Positions 36,173 through 46,209 of a stretch of DNA of 64,000 bases are shown one piece after another. Source of the DNA: an uncultured Aquimarina sp. (lineage in GTDB: Bacteria > Bacteroidota > Bacteroidia > Flavobacteriales > Flavobacteriaceae); the NCBI GenBank assembly GCA_947503135.1, contig CANNCQ010000005.1, positions 1 through 64,000 of the forward strand, read 5' to 3'. The notes beneath the pieces are model-generated. The model did no database searches. It was not told where the DNA came from and was given only the letters and a program-made list of their open reading frames with translations. The first letter of the stretch is position 1. Each line of letters begins with the position of its first letter. Both the position numbers and the translations under genes were made by a program.

Positions 36173-37872
36173 TATTTACTTTTTAATTTTAAACGCATCC
36201 CTGGTTTTAATTGATTCGAATTAATTCCATTCCATTGCTTTATATTTTCCACACTTACTCCTGAAAACCTACTTGCTATTGCCCATAACGAATCTCCTGA
36301 CTTTACCGTATAATATCCAGTATTAGGAACACTTGATTTTTTATTTGATGATGTTATTCCTGAAGCATTTTTAGGAATTCTACGTGGGTAAACACTTAAA
36401 TACTTTCCAACACCTATATTATTGTTTCGAAGTCCGTTCCATTTCTTTAAATCAGATACTCGTACTCCAAATTTTCTTGCGATTAACCCTAAGTAATCCC
36501 CGCTTCGAACACGATATTTAACTTTTCGGTCCATTTCAAAAAACTGAGGCAACACTTTTTCTTTTTTATTAAATTCTTCTTCTGCTTTAGCATAAATAGC
36601 TTCTTCATTAAGCACAAACTCCCCCACCTTATCGTAAGGCAACCTTAATGTATAATCTTCTTCTTTTATAAAGGGAATAATATCTAACTTATACTGAGGG
36701 TTTAAAAACTGAAGCGTTTCAATTTTTTCATCCAATACTTCAGCTACTTGATCTAGCGTTATTTGTTTTTTTACACTAACCGTATCTGTTTCAAAATAAG
36801 CAAAATTTACTCGCTTAGGCTTAAATTCATGCTCATTTGCAAATTCAAACACATACATCGTTGCCAAAAAAGCTGGTAAATATCCTGCTGTTTCTCTTGG
36901 CAAAAATGGCCTAATATTCCAATAATTAGTATAACCTCCACTTCTCCTTATGGCCTTACTTACATTTCCTGGCCCTGAGTTATAAGCTGCCAAGGCTAAA
37001 TCCCAATCTCCAAAAATTTTAAATAACTTTGACAAATATCGTGCCGCAGCCTCAGTTGCTTTTATCGGATCCATGCGCTCATCCACATAAGAACTTACAT
37101 TTAAACCGTACATTTTACCTGTTCCAAACATAAATTGCCACAAACCAGTAGCTCCTACTCTAGATTTTGCTCGTGGCTTTAAAGCAGACTCTACAATAGC
37201 TAAATATTTAATTTCCAAAGGCAAGTCGTATCGATCTAAAACCTCTTCAAATAATGGAAAATAATAGTCGCTTAAAGCCATTAGGCGTTCCATAGATAAG
37301 TGCCTGTTTTTTAAAAAATTTCTAATTACACTTTCTAACGCCGGATTATATTCTACATTAAAAGGAGTTATTGTATTAAGTTCTTTTAATCGCTCTTTTA
37401 AAACTTCTGTAGATAAATTGGCTTCGTAAATAAACTTTTGGTATGTTTGACTCGTTACTGTTTTTTGTATACTATCGAACAACCCGTGATTCATTAATTC
37501 TTGCTTCCATTTTTCATCAAACACTTCTAATGCTTCATTGTCCTTTAATGGCTGACTAAAATCTGTAGCTATTTTTATATTTTGTAGTTCGTTTTTAAAT
37601 TCTTGCGTTGCTGCTTCTGCTTCAGCAATATTAGGGATACTATCGTTTTTTTGTATGCGCTTTTCTGACGCTACAACAACACTATTAATATTTGTATTCG
37701 AAATAGTATCTTCTTTTTTTATTGTTTTAACAACTTGTTGGTGTTTACTATCTTGTTTTAGTAACTCTTTCTTCTTTATTGTTGAAGGTAAAAAAATAGT
37801 ATCCTGAGCCACCACGAATTCAGAAATAAAAAAGAATGTGATTGCCACACAAATACACTGCTTTAAATTCAT
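36172..37872 (-). CDS. LysM lytic transglycosylase, MltD-like
   Basis: A 566-residue exported murein hydrolase with a signal peptide ending VVAQ (about residue 23). The central SLT domain has the catalytic Glu in AIVESALKPRAKS and the downstream GATGLWQFMFGTG and ALAAYNSGPGNV blocks. Two C-terminal LysM domains start at YRVRSGDYLGLIARKFG and YYTVKSGDSLWAIASRFSG and bind peptidoglycan. It cleaves glycan strands with anhydro-muramyl ends. It heads the tex-DUF4837 operon. Confidence 0.94.
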   Translation of the reverse strand: MNLKQCICVAITFFFISEFVVAQDTIFLPSTIKKKELLKQDSKHQQVVKTIKKEDTISNTNINSVVVASEKRIQKNDSIPNIAEAEAATQEFKNELQNIKIATDFSQPLKDNEALEVFDEKWKQELMNHGLFDSIQKTVTSQTYQKFIYEANLSTEVLKERLKELNTITPFNVEYNPALESVIRNFLKNRHLSMERLMALSDYYFPLFEEVLDRYDLPLEIKYLAIVESALKPRAKSRVGATGLWQFMFGTGKMYGLNVSSYVDERMDPIKATEAAARYLSKLFKIFGDWDLALAAYNSGPGNVSKAIRRSGGYTNYWNIRPFLPRETAGYLPAFLATMYVFEFANEHEFKPKRVNFAYFETDTVSVKKQITLDQVAEVLDEKIETLQFLNPQYKLDIIPFIKEEDYTLRLPYDKVGEFVLNEEAIYAKAEEEFNKKEKVLPQFFEMDRKVKYRVRSGDYLGLIARKFGVRVSDLKKWNGLRNNNIGVGKYLSVYPRRIPKNASGITSSNKKSSVPNTGYYTVKSGDSLWAIASRFSGVSVENIKQWNGINSNQLKPGMRLKLKSK

Positions 37873-37922
37873 AAGAATAGAATCTGCTTTTTTTTATAAA
37901 TATAATTTAGTTTTCGGTACAA

Positions 37923-37956
37923 AAAAAGACTGTTATCTAATGAAAACAGTCTTTTT
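37923..37956 (-). terminator. Rho-independent terminator after pgk
   Basis: Stem AAAAAGACTGTT with AACAGTCTTTTT and a short loop. It lies 23 bases past the stop of pgk on the minus strand. Confidence 0.87.
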
Positions 37957-37978
37957 AAGAATTTTATTGTTTTGCAAC

Positions 37979-39160
37979 TTATGAAATAGCAGCAATTCCT
38001 GGTAAAACCTTACCTTCCATATATTCTAACAATGCACCACCACCTGTAGATACGTATGATACATCCTTACCAAATCCAAGGTTGTTAATTGCGGCTGCAG
38101 AATCTCCTCCTCCTATTAATGAAAAAGCTCCGTTAGCTGTAGCCTTTTTAACAGAATGAGCTATTGCTATAGTACCATGTGCAAAATTCTCCATTTCGGC
38201 AACTCCCATTGGTCCATTCCAAATAACTGTTTTAGAGTTTTCAATGATTTCAGAAAACTGCTCTCTAGTTTCTGGACCGATATCTAAACCTTCCCATTTC
38301 TCAGGAATCATTCCTCTTTTTACTGTTTTAATATTTGCGTCGTTTGAAAAATCATCTGCAATAACAGTATCCAAAGGCAAGATAATTTCTACGTTATTAG
38401 CCTTCGCTTTCTCCAACAATTCTAAAGCTAAATCTAATTTATCATCTTCACATAAAGATATTCCGATGTCACCACCTAAAGCTTTCACAAAGGTATAAGA
38501 CATACCCCCTCCAATAATAATATTGTCGGCAATAGAAAGTAATTTTTCAACAATTAAAATTTTATCAGAAATTTTAGAACCTCCCATAATTGCAGTAATT
38601 GGAGATACTCCTGTTTCCAATACTTTTTTAGCATTTACGATTTCTGCTTCAATCACAAAACCAGCTCCTTTTTCTTCAAAGAATTCTGCAATAATAGCTG
38701 TTGAAGCATGTGCTCTGTGAGCTGTTCCAAAGGCATCATTAATATAAACATCACCAAGCTTCGATAATTTTTCAGCAAAATCTTTATCGCCAGCAGTTTC
38801 TTCTTTGTAGTAACGTAAATTTTCTAATAATAAAATTTCACCTGGCTCCAATGCTGCTGCTAAAGCTTCAACATCTGCACCAATACAATCAGCAGCCATT
38901 TTTACTTGTACTCCTAAAATATCCTGTACCGTTTCAACAATATGTTTTAATGAAAACTCTTCTTGCTTTCCTTTTGGACGACCTAAATGCGACATCAAAA
39001 TTGCACTACCACCATCTTCTAAAATTTTAACTATAGTTGCTTTTGCAGCTTCAATACGCGTAGTATCCGTAACATTAAAGTCACTGTCTAAAGGCACGTT
39101 AAAATCCACACGGATTAGAGCTTTTTTATTTTCGAAATTAAAATCGTTAAGAGTCTTCAT
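37979..39160 (-). CDS. pgk: Phosphoglycerate kinase
   Basis: A 393-residue glycolytic enzyme transferring phosphate from 1,3-bisphosphoglycerate to ADP. The N-terminal RVDFNVPLDSDF, the ILMSHLGRPKGK substrate loop, LLENLRYYKEE, INDAFGTAHRAHAS and the nucleotide-binding C-terminal GGGDSAAAI with VSTGGGALLEYMEG are all present. Length is standard. It forms a single-gene unit between two intergenic regions, with its own terminator. Confidence 0.98.
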   Translation of the reverse strand: MKTLNDFNFENKKALIRVDFNVPLDSDFNVTDTTRIEAAKATIVKILEDGGSAILMSHLGRPKGKQEEFSLKHIVETVQDILGVQVKMAADCIGADVEALAAALEPGEILLLENLRYYKEETAGDKDFAEKLSKLGDVYINDAFGTAHRAHASTAIIAEFFEEKGAGFVIEAEIVNAKKVLETGVSPITAIMGGSKISDKILIVEKLLSIADNIIIGGGMSYTFVKALGGDIGISLCEDDKLDLALELLEKAKANNVEIILPLDTVIADDFSNDANIKTVKRGMIPEKWEGLDIGPETREQFSEIIENSKTVIWNGPMGVAEMENFAHGTIAIAHSVKKATANGAFSLIGGGDSAAAINNLGFGKDVSYVSTGGGALLEYMEGKVLPGIAAIS

Positions 39161-39405
39161 ATATAAATACGTTTTACGTAGGATTTAATAAATTTGATTT
39201 TGCACAAATATAATTGTTTCTTACAAACTTGCTAAATACATTTAAACAATGCTTCAATTTTTCAATTTTCATCAACTTTTTGTGAATCTTTTAATCCTTA
39301 AATGCATTTAACTAGATATTTACTCCAATGAACAACGAAAACATTTTAGCAATTCCTTATTTATAGATTTATTAGATTAGGATAAGAAAACAGTATTTTA
39401 GCCAT

Positions 39406-40545
39406 ATGAATTTTGAGCAAGTTGTTGGGCAATTACATATAAAAAAACACTTACAAACAAGCGCTGAGCAAGGAAGAATAGCTCACGCACAATTATTTAC
39501 AGGAAAAAATGGTAGTGGCACATTACCTATGGCACTAGCCTATGCTAGGCATATTTTGTGTGGTGCATCTTCCAACAATTCGCGTTCGCATGCTATGTTC
39601 GATAAATTTTCACACCCTGATTTACATTTTGTTTTCCCTGTAAACACAAATGCTTCTATAAAATCGAGCCACCCGACCTCCGATTTATTTTTAAAAGACT
39701 GGCGCGAATTTATATCGACCACCCCCTATGCTGGATTATTTGACTGGTATCAACACATTGGAATTGATAACAAACAAGGAAATATTTCCGTACATGAAGC
39801 TCAGGAAATCTACAAAAAAATGTCGCTTAAAAGTTTCGAGGGAGGCTATAAAGTAATGATTATTTGGATGGCCGACCGCATGAGTTCGGCAACCTCAAAC
39901 AAATTACTAAAACTTATTGAAGAGCCTCCCAAGGACAGTATTTTTATTCTTATTACTGACAACAAAGAGGATATTATGCAAACCATTTACTCTCGTTGTC
40001 AGCTATTAGAATTCCCTCCTATTAACGCCGTAGCGATAGCTGCGGGCTTAGAAAGAGATTTACACTTGCCTACAAACGAAGCTTTAAATTTTGCTAATAA
40101 ATCTCAAGGGAATTATCAAGTTGCTTTGAATTTGAGAAACGAAAACATCAATGAAACTCAATTTGAAGAATGGTTCATTACCTGGGTGCGTTCTGCTTTT
40201 AAAGCTCGGGGAAATAAATCGGTAGTAAATGAACTTATACTATGGAGTGAAAATATTGCTAGCAATAATAGAGAAACTTTAAAACAATTTTTAAATTACT
40301 GTATCGAGTTTTTTAGACAAGCTCTTCTTACCAATTACCAAAGTGAATCACTTGTATACTTAACTCCAAAAACCAATAATTTTAAATTAGAAAAATTTAC
40401 TCCTTTTATACATGGCAATAACATACTCCCTATTTTTGAAGCCTTAGAAAAGGCTCAGTATCATATTGAAAGAAATGGGAATGCTAAAATTATTCTTACC
40501 GACCTTTCGTTTAAACTCACTAGATTTTTACATGTAAAAGAATAG
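39406..40545 (+). CDS. holB: DNA polymerase III subunit delta prime
   Basis: A 379-residue AAA+-like clamp-loader subunit. The N-terminus NFEQVVGQLHIKKHL and the GRIAHAQLFTGKNGSG segment are typical of delta prime, as are the EEPPKDSIFILIT strand and SRCQLLEFPP. The Walker A Lys/Thr is missing (GKNGSGTL), which fits a non-hydrolysing delta prime. The four-Cys zinc module seen in many bacteria is also not evident; only one Cys falls in that region (ILCGASS). It converges on the dehydrogenase gene over 10 bases. Confidence 0.9.
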   Translation: MNFEQVVGQLHIKKHLQTSAEQGRIAHAQLFTGKNGSGTLPMALAYARHILCGASSNNSRSHAMFDKFSHPDLHFVFPVNTNASIKSSHPTSDLFLKDWREFISTTPYAGLFDWYQHIGIDNKQGNISVHEAQEIYKKMSLKSFEGGYKVMIIWMADRMSSATSNKLLKLIEEPPKDSIFILITDNKEDIMQTIYSRCQLLEFPPINAVAIAAGLERDLHLPTNEALNFANKSQGNYQVALNLRNENINETQFEEWFITWVRSAFKARGNKSVVNELILWSENIASNNRETLKQFLNYCIEFFRQALLTNYQSESLVYLTPKTNNFKLEKFTPFIHGNNILPIFEALEKAQYHIERNGNAKIILTDLSFKLTRFLHVKE

Positions 40546-40555
40546 CCTTTTTTGA

Positions 40556-41881
40556 TTATTCCCAAATTTCGTCAAAAACTATATCATGCGATTTTACACC
40601 TTCAATTAGCTGAGTGTATAGTGTTTTTTCAGTAGGAATACACACTCCTTTAAGTTGGATTTTGTTTTCAAAAACCAACTTAAAGGCTTCAAAAAGCGTA
40701 GCACCAACCGTTATTGCCATAGCGGTAAAATGATGATCTTTACCCACTACCTTTAGACTACTTGTTGCTTTTTCTGTTTTTCCATTAAGCTCAAAATCCA
40801 CCTCGTGCTGCATTACCAACATATCATTATCAGATGGCGTGATTTTCCACGACTCAACTAATATACTTTGTAAAATAGCCGCTGGAGTCCCTTGAAACAA
40901 AACTAAAACCGTAGAATTTTCAAAGAAATTTAATTGTTCAAATTTTTTAAAAATAGGGTTTTTAGAGGTGATATTTAAAGTATCTAAAAAAACCTCCTTG
41001 GTACTTTTTCCTGATTTCTTACCTAAAAAGAAAGCTAAAAAATCTTGTCGTGTACTATTTTCTTCAAACCGAATCACTCTACTATCATCCGTTATTCCTA
41101 ATTGAATAAAAACACTCCATGCCTCGCAAAAACCTTCATGCCGTAACGTCCCCCTGTAACAATCAGTCACTTCATTTAGGTTATATTTATCAATATATTT
41201 TAAACTGTCTCGATTGGGATAACTATCGTAGAGCTCGTTATACATTTTAACAGGCTGGATTGTTGAAAAAACCTTTAAATAGTTCACTTTAATTTGTTGA
41301 TTTTCTTTCAAAAAAACAGCTCCTTCTCTGCCAGCTCCAACAACATTTTTAGGGTTCCAAGTAATTTTATAATTCCATAAATTTTCAAGGGTTTTCTCTG
41401 CAACAATTCCACCAGTGTGTGATTTAAAACCTTTAATTGACGCCCCTTTTGCTTTAATTTTATCCATAAATTTAAGCGCACTTACGTGATCTAAACCAGG
41501 ATCAACCCCTACTTCATTTAAAAATAACAATCCTTTTTTTCGAACTTCGGCATCTAAAAATTTCATTTTTTCGCTCACGTATGAGGCCGTTATTAAATTT
41601 TTACCATAATGTAAGCACAATTTGGCAATAACCACGTGTAAAGACGGGGGTAACATGGAAATCACTAAGTCACTACTATTTATTTCTTGATTTACAACTA
41701 AAGTATTACCTACCAATTCTTCAACATACACTGTTTGGGGGTGGTTTTTTAAAACAGTTGGCAATTCTTTTAGGTTTTGATCTAAAAGCGTCAAAATTCC
41801 ACTATGGCGTTCACAATATTTTTGCATTTCAAAAATCAAATAAACACTTGATCGTCCTGCTCCAAAAATTAGTATCTTCAT
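40556..41881 (-). CDS. Saccharopine dehydrogenase-like protein
   Basis: A 441-residue NAD(P)-dependent enzyme. The Rossmann start KILIFGAGRSSVYLIFEM and the later FLNEVGVDPGLDHVSALKFMD and FKSHTGGIV match saccharopine dehydrogenases and reductases, which act on lysine-glutarate adducts or on spermidine-related metabolites. No lysine-ketoglutarate reductase lies next to it. The exact substrate cannot be set. It is divergent from the DUF423 gene across 45 bases. Confidence 0.83.
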   Translation of the reverse strand: MKILIFGAGRSSVYLIFEMQKYCERHSGILTLLDQNLKELPTVLKNHPQTVYVEELVGNTLVVNQEINSSDLVISMLPPSLHVVIAKLCLHYGKNLITASYVSEKMKFLDAEVRKKGLLFLNEVGVDPGLDHVSALKFMDKIKAKGASIKGFKSHTGGIVAEKTLENLWNYKITWNPKNVVGAGREGAVFLKENQQIKVNYLKVFSTIQPVKMYNELYDSYPNRDSLKYIDKYNLNEVTDCYRGTLRHEGFCEAWSVFIQLGITDDSRVIRFEENSTRQDFLAFFLGKKSGKSTKEVFLDTLNITSKNPIFKKFEQLNFFENSTVLVLFQGTPAAILQSILVESWKITPSDNDMLVMQHEVDFELNGKTEKATSSLKVVGKDHHFTAMAITVGATLFEAFKLVFENKIQLKGVCIPTEKTLYTQLIEGVKSHDIVFDEIWE

Positions 41882-41926
41882 CTTAGATTTTTACATCTTA
41901 CTATTGCGCAAAGATACTTTTTAGAT

Positions 41927-42319
41927 ATGGAAAAAAAACTATTGATTACTGCTTGTATTTTAGGTTTTACAGCTGTTTTACTAGGAGCTTTTGGGGCTCA
42001 TGGACTTAAACATATTTTAAGTACAAAAGATTTAATTTCTTTCGAAACTGGTGTTCGCTATCAATTTTACCATACTTTCTTTTTGTTATTTGTATCGAAA
42101 ACCTCATTAATTTCCACTAAAACTAAACAGCAACTATTGTATATAACCACAATCGGAGTTCTTTTTTTCTCGGGCTCTATATACTTACTTGCATTGGATG
42201 AGTTTTTGTTCAACACCTCCATTAAATCTATTGTATTTATTACCCCTATAGGAGGTTTCTTTTTATTAGGAGCTTGGTTTTTACTATGTTTTAGCGCTAT
42301 CAAAAAACAACGCGTTTAA
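41927..42319 (+). CDS. DUF423 family membrane protein
   Basis: A 130-residue protein with four hydrophobic helices and the family hallmark LGAFGAHGLK near residue 21, with VRYQFYHTFFLLF as the second block. DUF423/YgdD proteins are of unknown function. The gene is 55 bases upstream of gpsA and is possibly cotranscribed. Confidence 0.88.
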   Translation: MEKKLLITACILGFTAVLLGAFGAHGLKHILSTKDLISFETGVRYQFYHTFFLLFVSKTSLISTKTKQQLLYITTIGVLFFSGSIYLLALDEFLFNTSIKSIVFITPIGGFFLLGAWFLLCFSAIKKQRV

Positions 42320-42374
42320 AATAAAATTGATGTTACGCTTATGAAAACCTATTTTTGGAGTGTAAATTAATGTT

Positions 42375-43367
42375 ATGGAAGATAAAATTCGCTTTGCAGT
42401 AATTGGTGGTGGTAGTTGGGGAACTGCTATTGTAAAAATGTTATGCGAAAATGTTTCAATCCTTAATTGGTATGTTCGTAGCTCAGATACAGTAGAATAT
42501 ATTAAAACTCATAAGCATAATCCTAATTACTTAAGTTCAGTTGAAATTCACGATAATCAAATTAATGTAAGTGCTGATATTAATGAAGTTGTTCGTACCG
42601 CCGATTATTTAATTTTCGCAATTCCTTCTGCATTTTTACATGCTGAACTGCAAAATCTTTCTGTTGATTTGACGGATAAAATTATTTTCTCAGCCATTAA
42701 AGGCATCGTACCTGAAAGTAGTTTAATTGTTGGCGAGCATTTTCATGAAAATTACACTATTCCTTACGAAAATATAGGTGTGATCTCTGGTCCTTGTCAT
42801 GCAGAAGAGGTTGCTTTAGAAAAACTATCCTATTTAACTATAGCTTGTAGTGATAAAGACAAAGCATGCAATTTGGCCTCTCACTTAAAAAGCGATTATA
42901 TTACTTGTAAAACTAGCGATGATATTATAGGTACTGAATACGCTGCAGTATTAAAAAACATTTATGCCATTGCAGCTGGAATAGCTCATGGTTTAGGCTA
43001 TGGCGATAATTTTCAGAGTGTATTAATGAGTAACGCTATAAGGGAAATGAAACGTTTTATTAAGAAACGCCATCACATGAAGCGCAACATTAATAACTCT
43101 GCTTATTTAGGTGATTTATTAGTTACAGGATATTCCATTTTTTCCAGAAACCGTATGTTTGGGAACATGATTGGTAAAGGCTACACCGTAAAAAGTGCAA
43201 TTATGGAAATGAATATGATTGCTGAAGGGTATTATGCTACAAAAAGTGCTTACAAACTTAACGACAAAGAAGCAAGAACACCAATTATTGATGCTGTTTA
43301 TGCCGTGTTGTATAACAAAAAAAATCCGAAAAAAGTTTTTAAAAAACTTACCGATCAATTAGATTAA
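42375..43367 (+). CDS. gpsA: NAD(P)H-dependent glycerol-3-phosphate dehydrogenase
   Basis: A 330-residue dehydrogenase that makes sn-glycerol 3-phosphate for phospholipids. The Rossmann motif is VIGGGSWGTAIVKML; the SAIKGIVPES, VISGPCHAEE and TEYAAVLKNIYAIAAGIAHG blocks of the family are present, the last containing the catalytic Lys. Its 3' end overlaps dprA by 9 bases tail to tail. Confidence 0.94.
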   Translation: MEDKIRFAVIGGGSWGTAIVKMLCENVSILNWYVRSSDTVEYIKTHKHNPNYLSSVEIHDNQINVSADINEVVRTADYLIFAIPSAFLHAELQNLSVDLTDKIIFSAIKGIVPESSLIVGEHFHENYTIPYENIGVISGPCHAEEVALEKLSYLTIACSDKDKACNLASHLKSDYITCKTSDDIIGTEYAAVLKNIYAIAAGIAHGLGYGDNFQSVLMSNAIREMKRFIKKRHHMKRNINNSAYLGDLLVTGYSIFSRNRMFGNMIGKGYTVKSAIMEMNMIAEGYYATKSAYKLNDKEARTPIIDAVYAVLYNKKNPKKVFKKLTDQLD

Positions 43368-44456
43368 ATTAAACATCTTTCCTGGTAATGGCTGGGTTAT
43401 CCCTTTTAACTCCATCTGTAATAATAAACTTGCTAATTTGTAAGTGGGTATTTTACAGTGTAAAGCTATATTATCTAAATCTTGCTTATTATTATCTTTT
43501 AAAAAGTCTACTACTTTTTGCTCTTCTGCGGTTAAATTTTGAAATAATTGAGGTTGAATAACTTTTTTAGGAGTATTTGGCGTTTCCCAATTCAATAAAT
43601 AAACCAAATCGGCTACACTAGTAATTACATGTGCTTGTTGTGTTTTAATAAGCATATTACACCCTTTACTCATCGCGTCAGTCGTTCTACCTGGAACGGC
43701 AAAAACATCCCTATTATATGAATTTGCTATTTGTGCCGTCACCAAAGACCCTCCTTTATCGGCACTTTCTATAACAATGGTAGCTTGGGACATTCCAGCA
43801 ATGATTCTATTACGGCGTAAAAAGTTTTGAGGCACAAAAGATGCATCACTCCAAAAATCGGTCATAAAACCTCCGTTTTCTTCCATCGACGCCATATATT
43901 GTTTATGAGGTTTTGGGTAAATTTGATTTAAACCGTGACCTAAGCAAGCTACTGTTTGTAGCTTATTTTTAATTGCTGCTTTATGAGCGGCTATATCCAC
44001 CCCGTATGCAAAACCTGAAATTATTATAGGGTCAAAAGTAACTAAATCCTCTATTAACTGTTCACAAAATTGTTTACCATAAGTGGTTACTTTACGTGTA
44101 CCTACAATACTTATAATTCTCTTTTGAGCTAAATTTAAGTTTCCTGTACTAAAAAGCACCACAGGACCATCTACACATTGCTTCAAATAAAAAGGATAGG
44201 CTTTATCCGTATATGAAACATAATTTACACTATTCTTTTGCATATAATCAATTTCATGTAAAGCTGCTTTTCTATGAAGTGTGTTATGTATCTCATTAAG
44301 TTTAACCTTACCAATACCATCAATTTTTAAAAGATTAGATTTCTTTTCTTTCAATACTCCCTCGGCACTTCCCACAACTTGTATGAGTTTCTTTATAGAA
44401 CTATCTCCTAAATTAGGAATGTGTTGCAAAGTTAATAATGCTTCTGTTGATGTCAC
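43359..44456 (-). CDS. dprA: DNA-processing protein DprA
   Basis: A 365-residue DprA/Smf protein that loads RecA on incoming single-stranded DNA in natural transformation. An N-terminal helix-hairpin-helix/SAM-like part (LQHIPNLGDSSIKKLI) precedes the Rossmann-like core with IVGTRKVTTYGKQF, SGFAYGVDIAAHKAAI and FVPQNFLRRNRIIAGMSQA. The C-terminal about 60 residues form a winged-helix domain. It overlaps gpsA by 9 bases at their ends. Confidence 0.95.
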   Translation of the reverse strand: MTSTEALLTLQHIPNLGDSSIKKLIQVVGSAEGVLKEKKSNLLKIDGIGKVKLNEIHNTLHRKAALHEIDYMQKNSVNYVSYTDKAYPFYLKQCVDGPVVLFSTGNLNLAQKRIISIVGTRKVTTYGKQFCEQLIEDLVTFDPIIISGFAYGVDIAAHKAAIKNKLQTVACLGHGLNQIYPKPHKQYMASMEENGGFMTDFWSDASFVPQNFLRRNRIIAGMSQATIVIESADKGGSLVTAQIANSYNRDVFAVPGRTTDAMSKGCNMLIKTQQAHVITSVADLVYLLNWETPNTPKKVIQPQLFQNLTAEEQKVVDFLKDNNKQDLDNIALHCKIPTYKLASLLLQMELKGITQPLPGKMFNLI

Positions 44457-44603
44457 TTAATGTTATTTTTTACGAATATATTTATTTCTCTTCATACTAA
44501 AGATCAATTTACTGATTTTCAGTTAATTAAAATTAACATTAAACTAAATTCAAAAGTGTTAACAACTCTTTGACAAAGTCTTTTTGATACATCTAGTTTT
44601 TTT

Positions 44604-44611
44604 TAAATTTG
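44604..44611 (+). promoter_or_regulatory. Candidate -7 box before the HU-SPOR gene
   Basis: TAAATTTG matches the -7 consensus but lies only 5 bases before the ATG at 44617. If real, the transcript would be almost leaderless. The nearest TTG (44584-44586) gives a 17-base spacer, shorter than usual, so this is weak. Confidence 0.25.
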
Positions 44612-44616
44612 TCGCT

Positions 44617-45561
44617 ATGAGATTACCTGAATACATCTGCGAATTACTTTATAGATACAATTGTGTAATTATTCCTGAATTTGGAGCATTTTTAACACAA
44701 CGTATACCAGCAACTATATCTAATAAGGAGCAGTTGTTTTACCCTCCTAAAAAGAAACTTTCTTTTAACAATCAGATCATTAACAATGATGGGCTTTTAG
44801 CGAACTATATTGCTAAACACGAGGGTATTTCTTTTGAAAATGCTAATTACAAAATCAAACAATTTATTCAAGAAATTACGAATGAATTAAGTGCAAAAGG
44901 AACTGTTTCATTTGCTGAGATTGGTAGCTTTACAATGAACCAAGAGAAAAACTTAATTTTTGAACCAAAACATACTGTGAATTATTTGACAGAATCATTT
45001 GGGCTTGCTACTCTCAAAACAACTGAAATTACTAGAGAACAAGTTTTAGCTAATGAAAAAGATGTTATTACCCTAATTAGTGACAAAGAAAGCAACGCTC
45101 CTAAGAAAGGTGGTTACTTATTAAAATACGCTGCTGTAGGCGTTTTACTATTAGGCATTAGCGGTATTGCTTTAAATTCTCATAAAAAATCTATCGATAC
45201 TTACAATACAGAGCAATATGTAAAAGCAGAAAGTGCTGTAAACAAACATTTACAAAGCGCTTCTTTTGTTTTTGAAGTGGAAGATGTATTGCCAACTATT
45301 GTAATGGAAATTGAAAAACCTAAAGAACAGATAAATTACCATATTGTTGCTGGAGCATTTAGAGAATATACTAATGCTACAAAAAAGTTAAAGCAATTAT
45401 CTAACCAAGGTTTTGAACCTACCTATGTAGGAAAAAATAAATACGGCTTACACCAAGTAGCTTATCAATCATTCTCGAATAAAAACGAGGCTATAAACTA
45501 CTTAAATCATTTAAAAAAGACCAAAAACCCTACTGCTTGGTTACTTACTTTAAAAAAATAA
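44617..45561 (+). CDS. HU-like and SPOR domain membrane protein
   Basis: A 315-residue protein. I start at the ATG at 44617; the frame extends upstream only to a TTG at 44584. The N-terminal about 130 residues match the HU-CCDC81 bacterial domains (YRYNCVIIPEFGAFLTQRIP; EIGSFTMNQEKNLIFEP), a membrane helix follows near residues 165-185, and the C-terminal about 80 residues form a SPOR domain (INYHIVAGAFREYTNATKK). SPOR binds denuded septal peptidoglycan, so a link between nucleoid-like binding and division is suggested. The family is typical of Bacteroidota; its role is not established. Confidence 0.87.
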   Translation: MRLPEYICELLYRYNCVIIPEFGAFLTQRIPATISNKEQLFYPPKKKLSFNNQIINNDGLLANYIAKHEGISFENANYKIKQFIQEITNELSAKGTVSFAEIGSFTMNQEKNLIFEPKHTVNYLTESFGLATLKTTEITREQVLANEKDVITLISDKESNAPKKGGYLLKYAAVGVLLLGISGIALNSHKKSIDTYNTEQYVKAESAVNKHLQSASFVFEVEDVLPTIVMEIEKPKEQINYHIVAGAFREYTNATKKLKQLSNQGFEPTYVGKNKYGLHQVAYQSFSNKNEAINYLNHLKKTKNPTAWLLTLKK

Positions 45562-45595
45562 TTTTTACCTCTTTAAGATTATTTATTTTTAAGGA

Positions 45596-46105
45596 ATGAA
45601 ATCAAAAAAACCTTCTACATCATACACGGTACAAACCGATATTGTACTCCCTAGTGAAACAAATTCTTTAAACCATTTATTTGGTGGTGAATTACTTTCT
45701 CGAATGGACAGAGCTGCTAGCATTGCAGCCCGTAGGCATTGTAACGAAATTGTGGTTACTGCCTCAGTAAATCACGTATCTTTTAGCAAACCAATCCCTC
45801 AAAATAGCGTGGTAAGTGTTGTTGCCAAAGTTTCAAGAGCTTTTAAAACATCAATGGAGGTAATTATTGATGTTTTTATAGAAAACCCTGAAACAGAACA
45901 AAAAGAACAAGCCAATCAAGGTATTTACACTTTTGTAGCCGTAGACAACAATATGAAACCTGTTGCTGTACCTGCCATAATTCCAGAAACAAAAGAAGAA
46001 CAATTAAGGTTTAAAGCCGCACTCAGAAGAAAACAATTGAGCCTTGTATTAGCAGGTAGACTCAAACCCGAAGATGCTACCGCATTGAAAGCTATTTTTG
46101 AATAA
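45596..46105 (+). CDS. Acyl-CoA thioesterase, hotdog fold
   Basis: A 169-residue cytoplasmic thioesterase. SETNSLNHLFGGELLSRMD is the acyl-CoA hydrolase signature, with VVTASVNHVSFSKPI and the hot-dog beta strands ending in TFVAVDNNMKPV. It hydrolyses acyl-CoA to free acid and CoA, probably as a hexamer. It follows the HU-SPOR gene by 34 bases. Confidence 0.93.
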   Translation: MKSKKPSTSYTVQTDIVLPSETNSLNHLFGGELLSRMDRAASIAARRHCNEIVVTASVNHVSFSKPIPQNSVVSVVAKVSRAFKTSMEVIIDVFIENPETEQKEQANQGIYTFVAVDNNMKPVAVPAIIPETKEEQLRFKAALRRKQLSLVLAGRLKPEDATALKAIFE

Positions 46106-46160
46106 GAAGTATTTTTTTACCTAATTTAGCAATTCATAATCTATATGATTGCAAAAAAAC

Positions 46161-46185
46161 AAAGGACTACTTTCGTAGTCCTTTT
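46161..46185 (+). terminator. Rho-independent terminator after the thioesterase gene
   Basis: Stem AAAGGACTAC with GTAGTCCTTT around loop TTTC, with a short T-run. It lies 55 bases past the thioesterase stop. Confidence 0.85.
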
Positions 46186-46209
46186 GCATCTTATAATAAA
46201 TGAAAAAAG

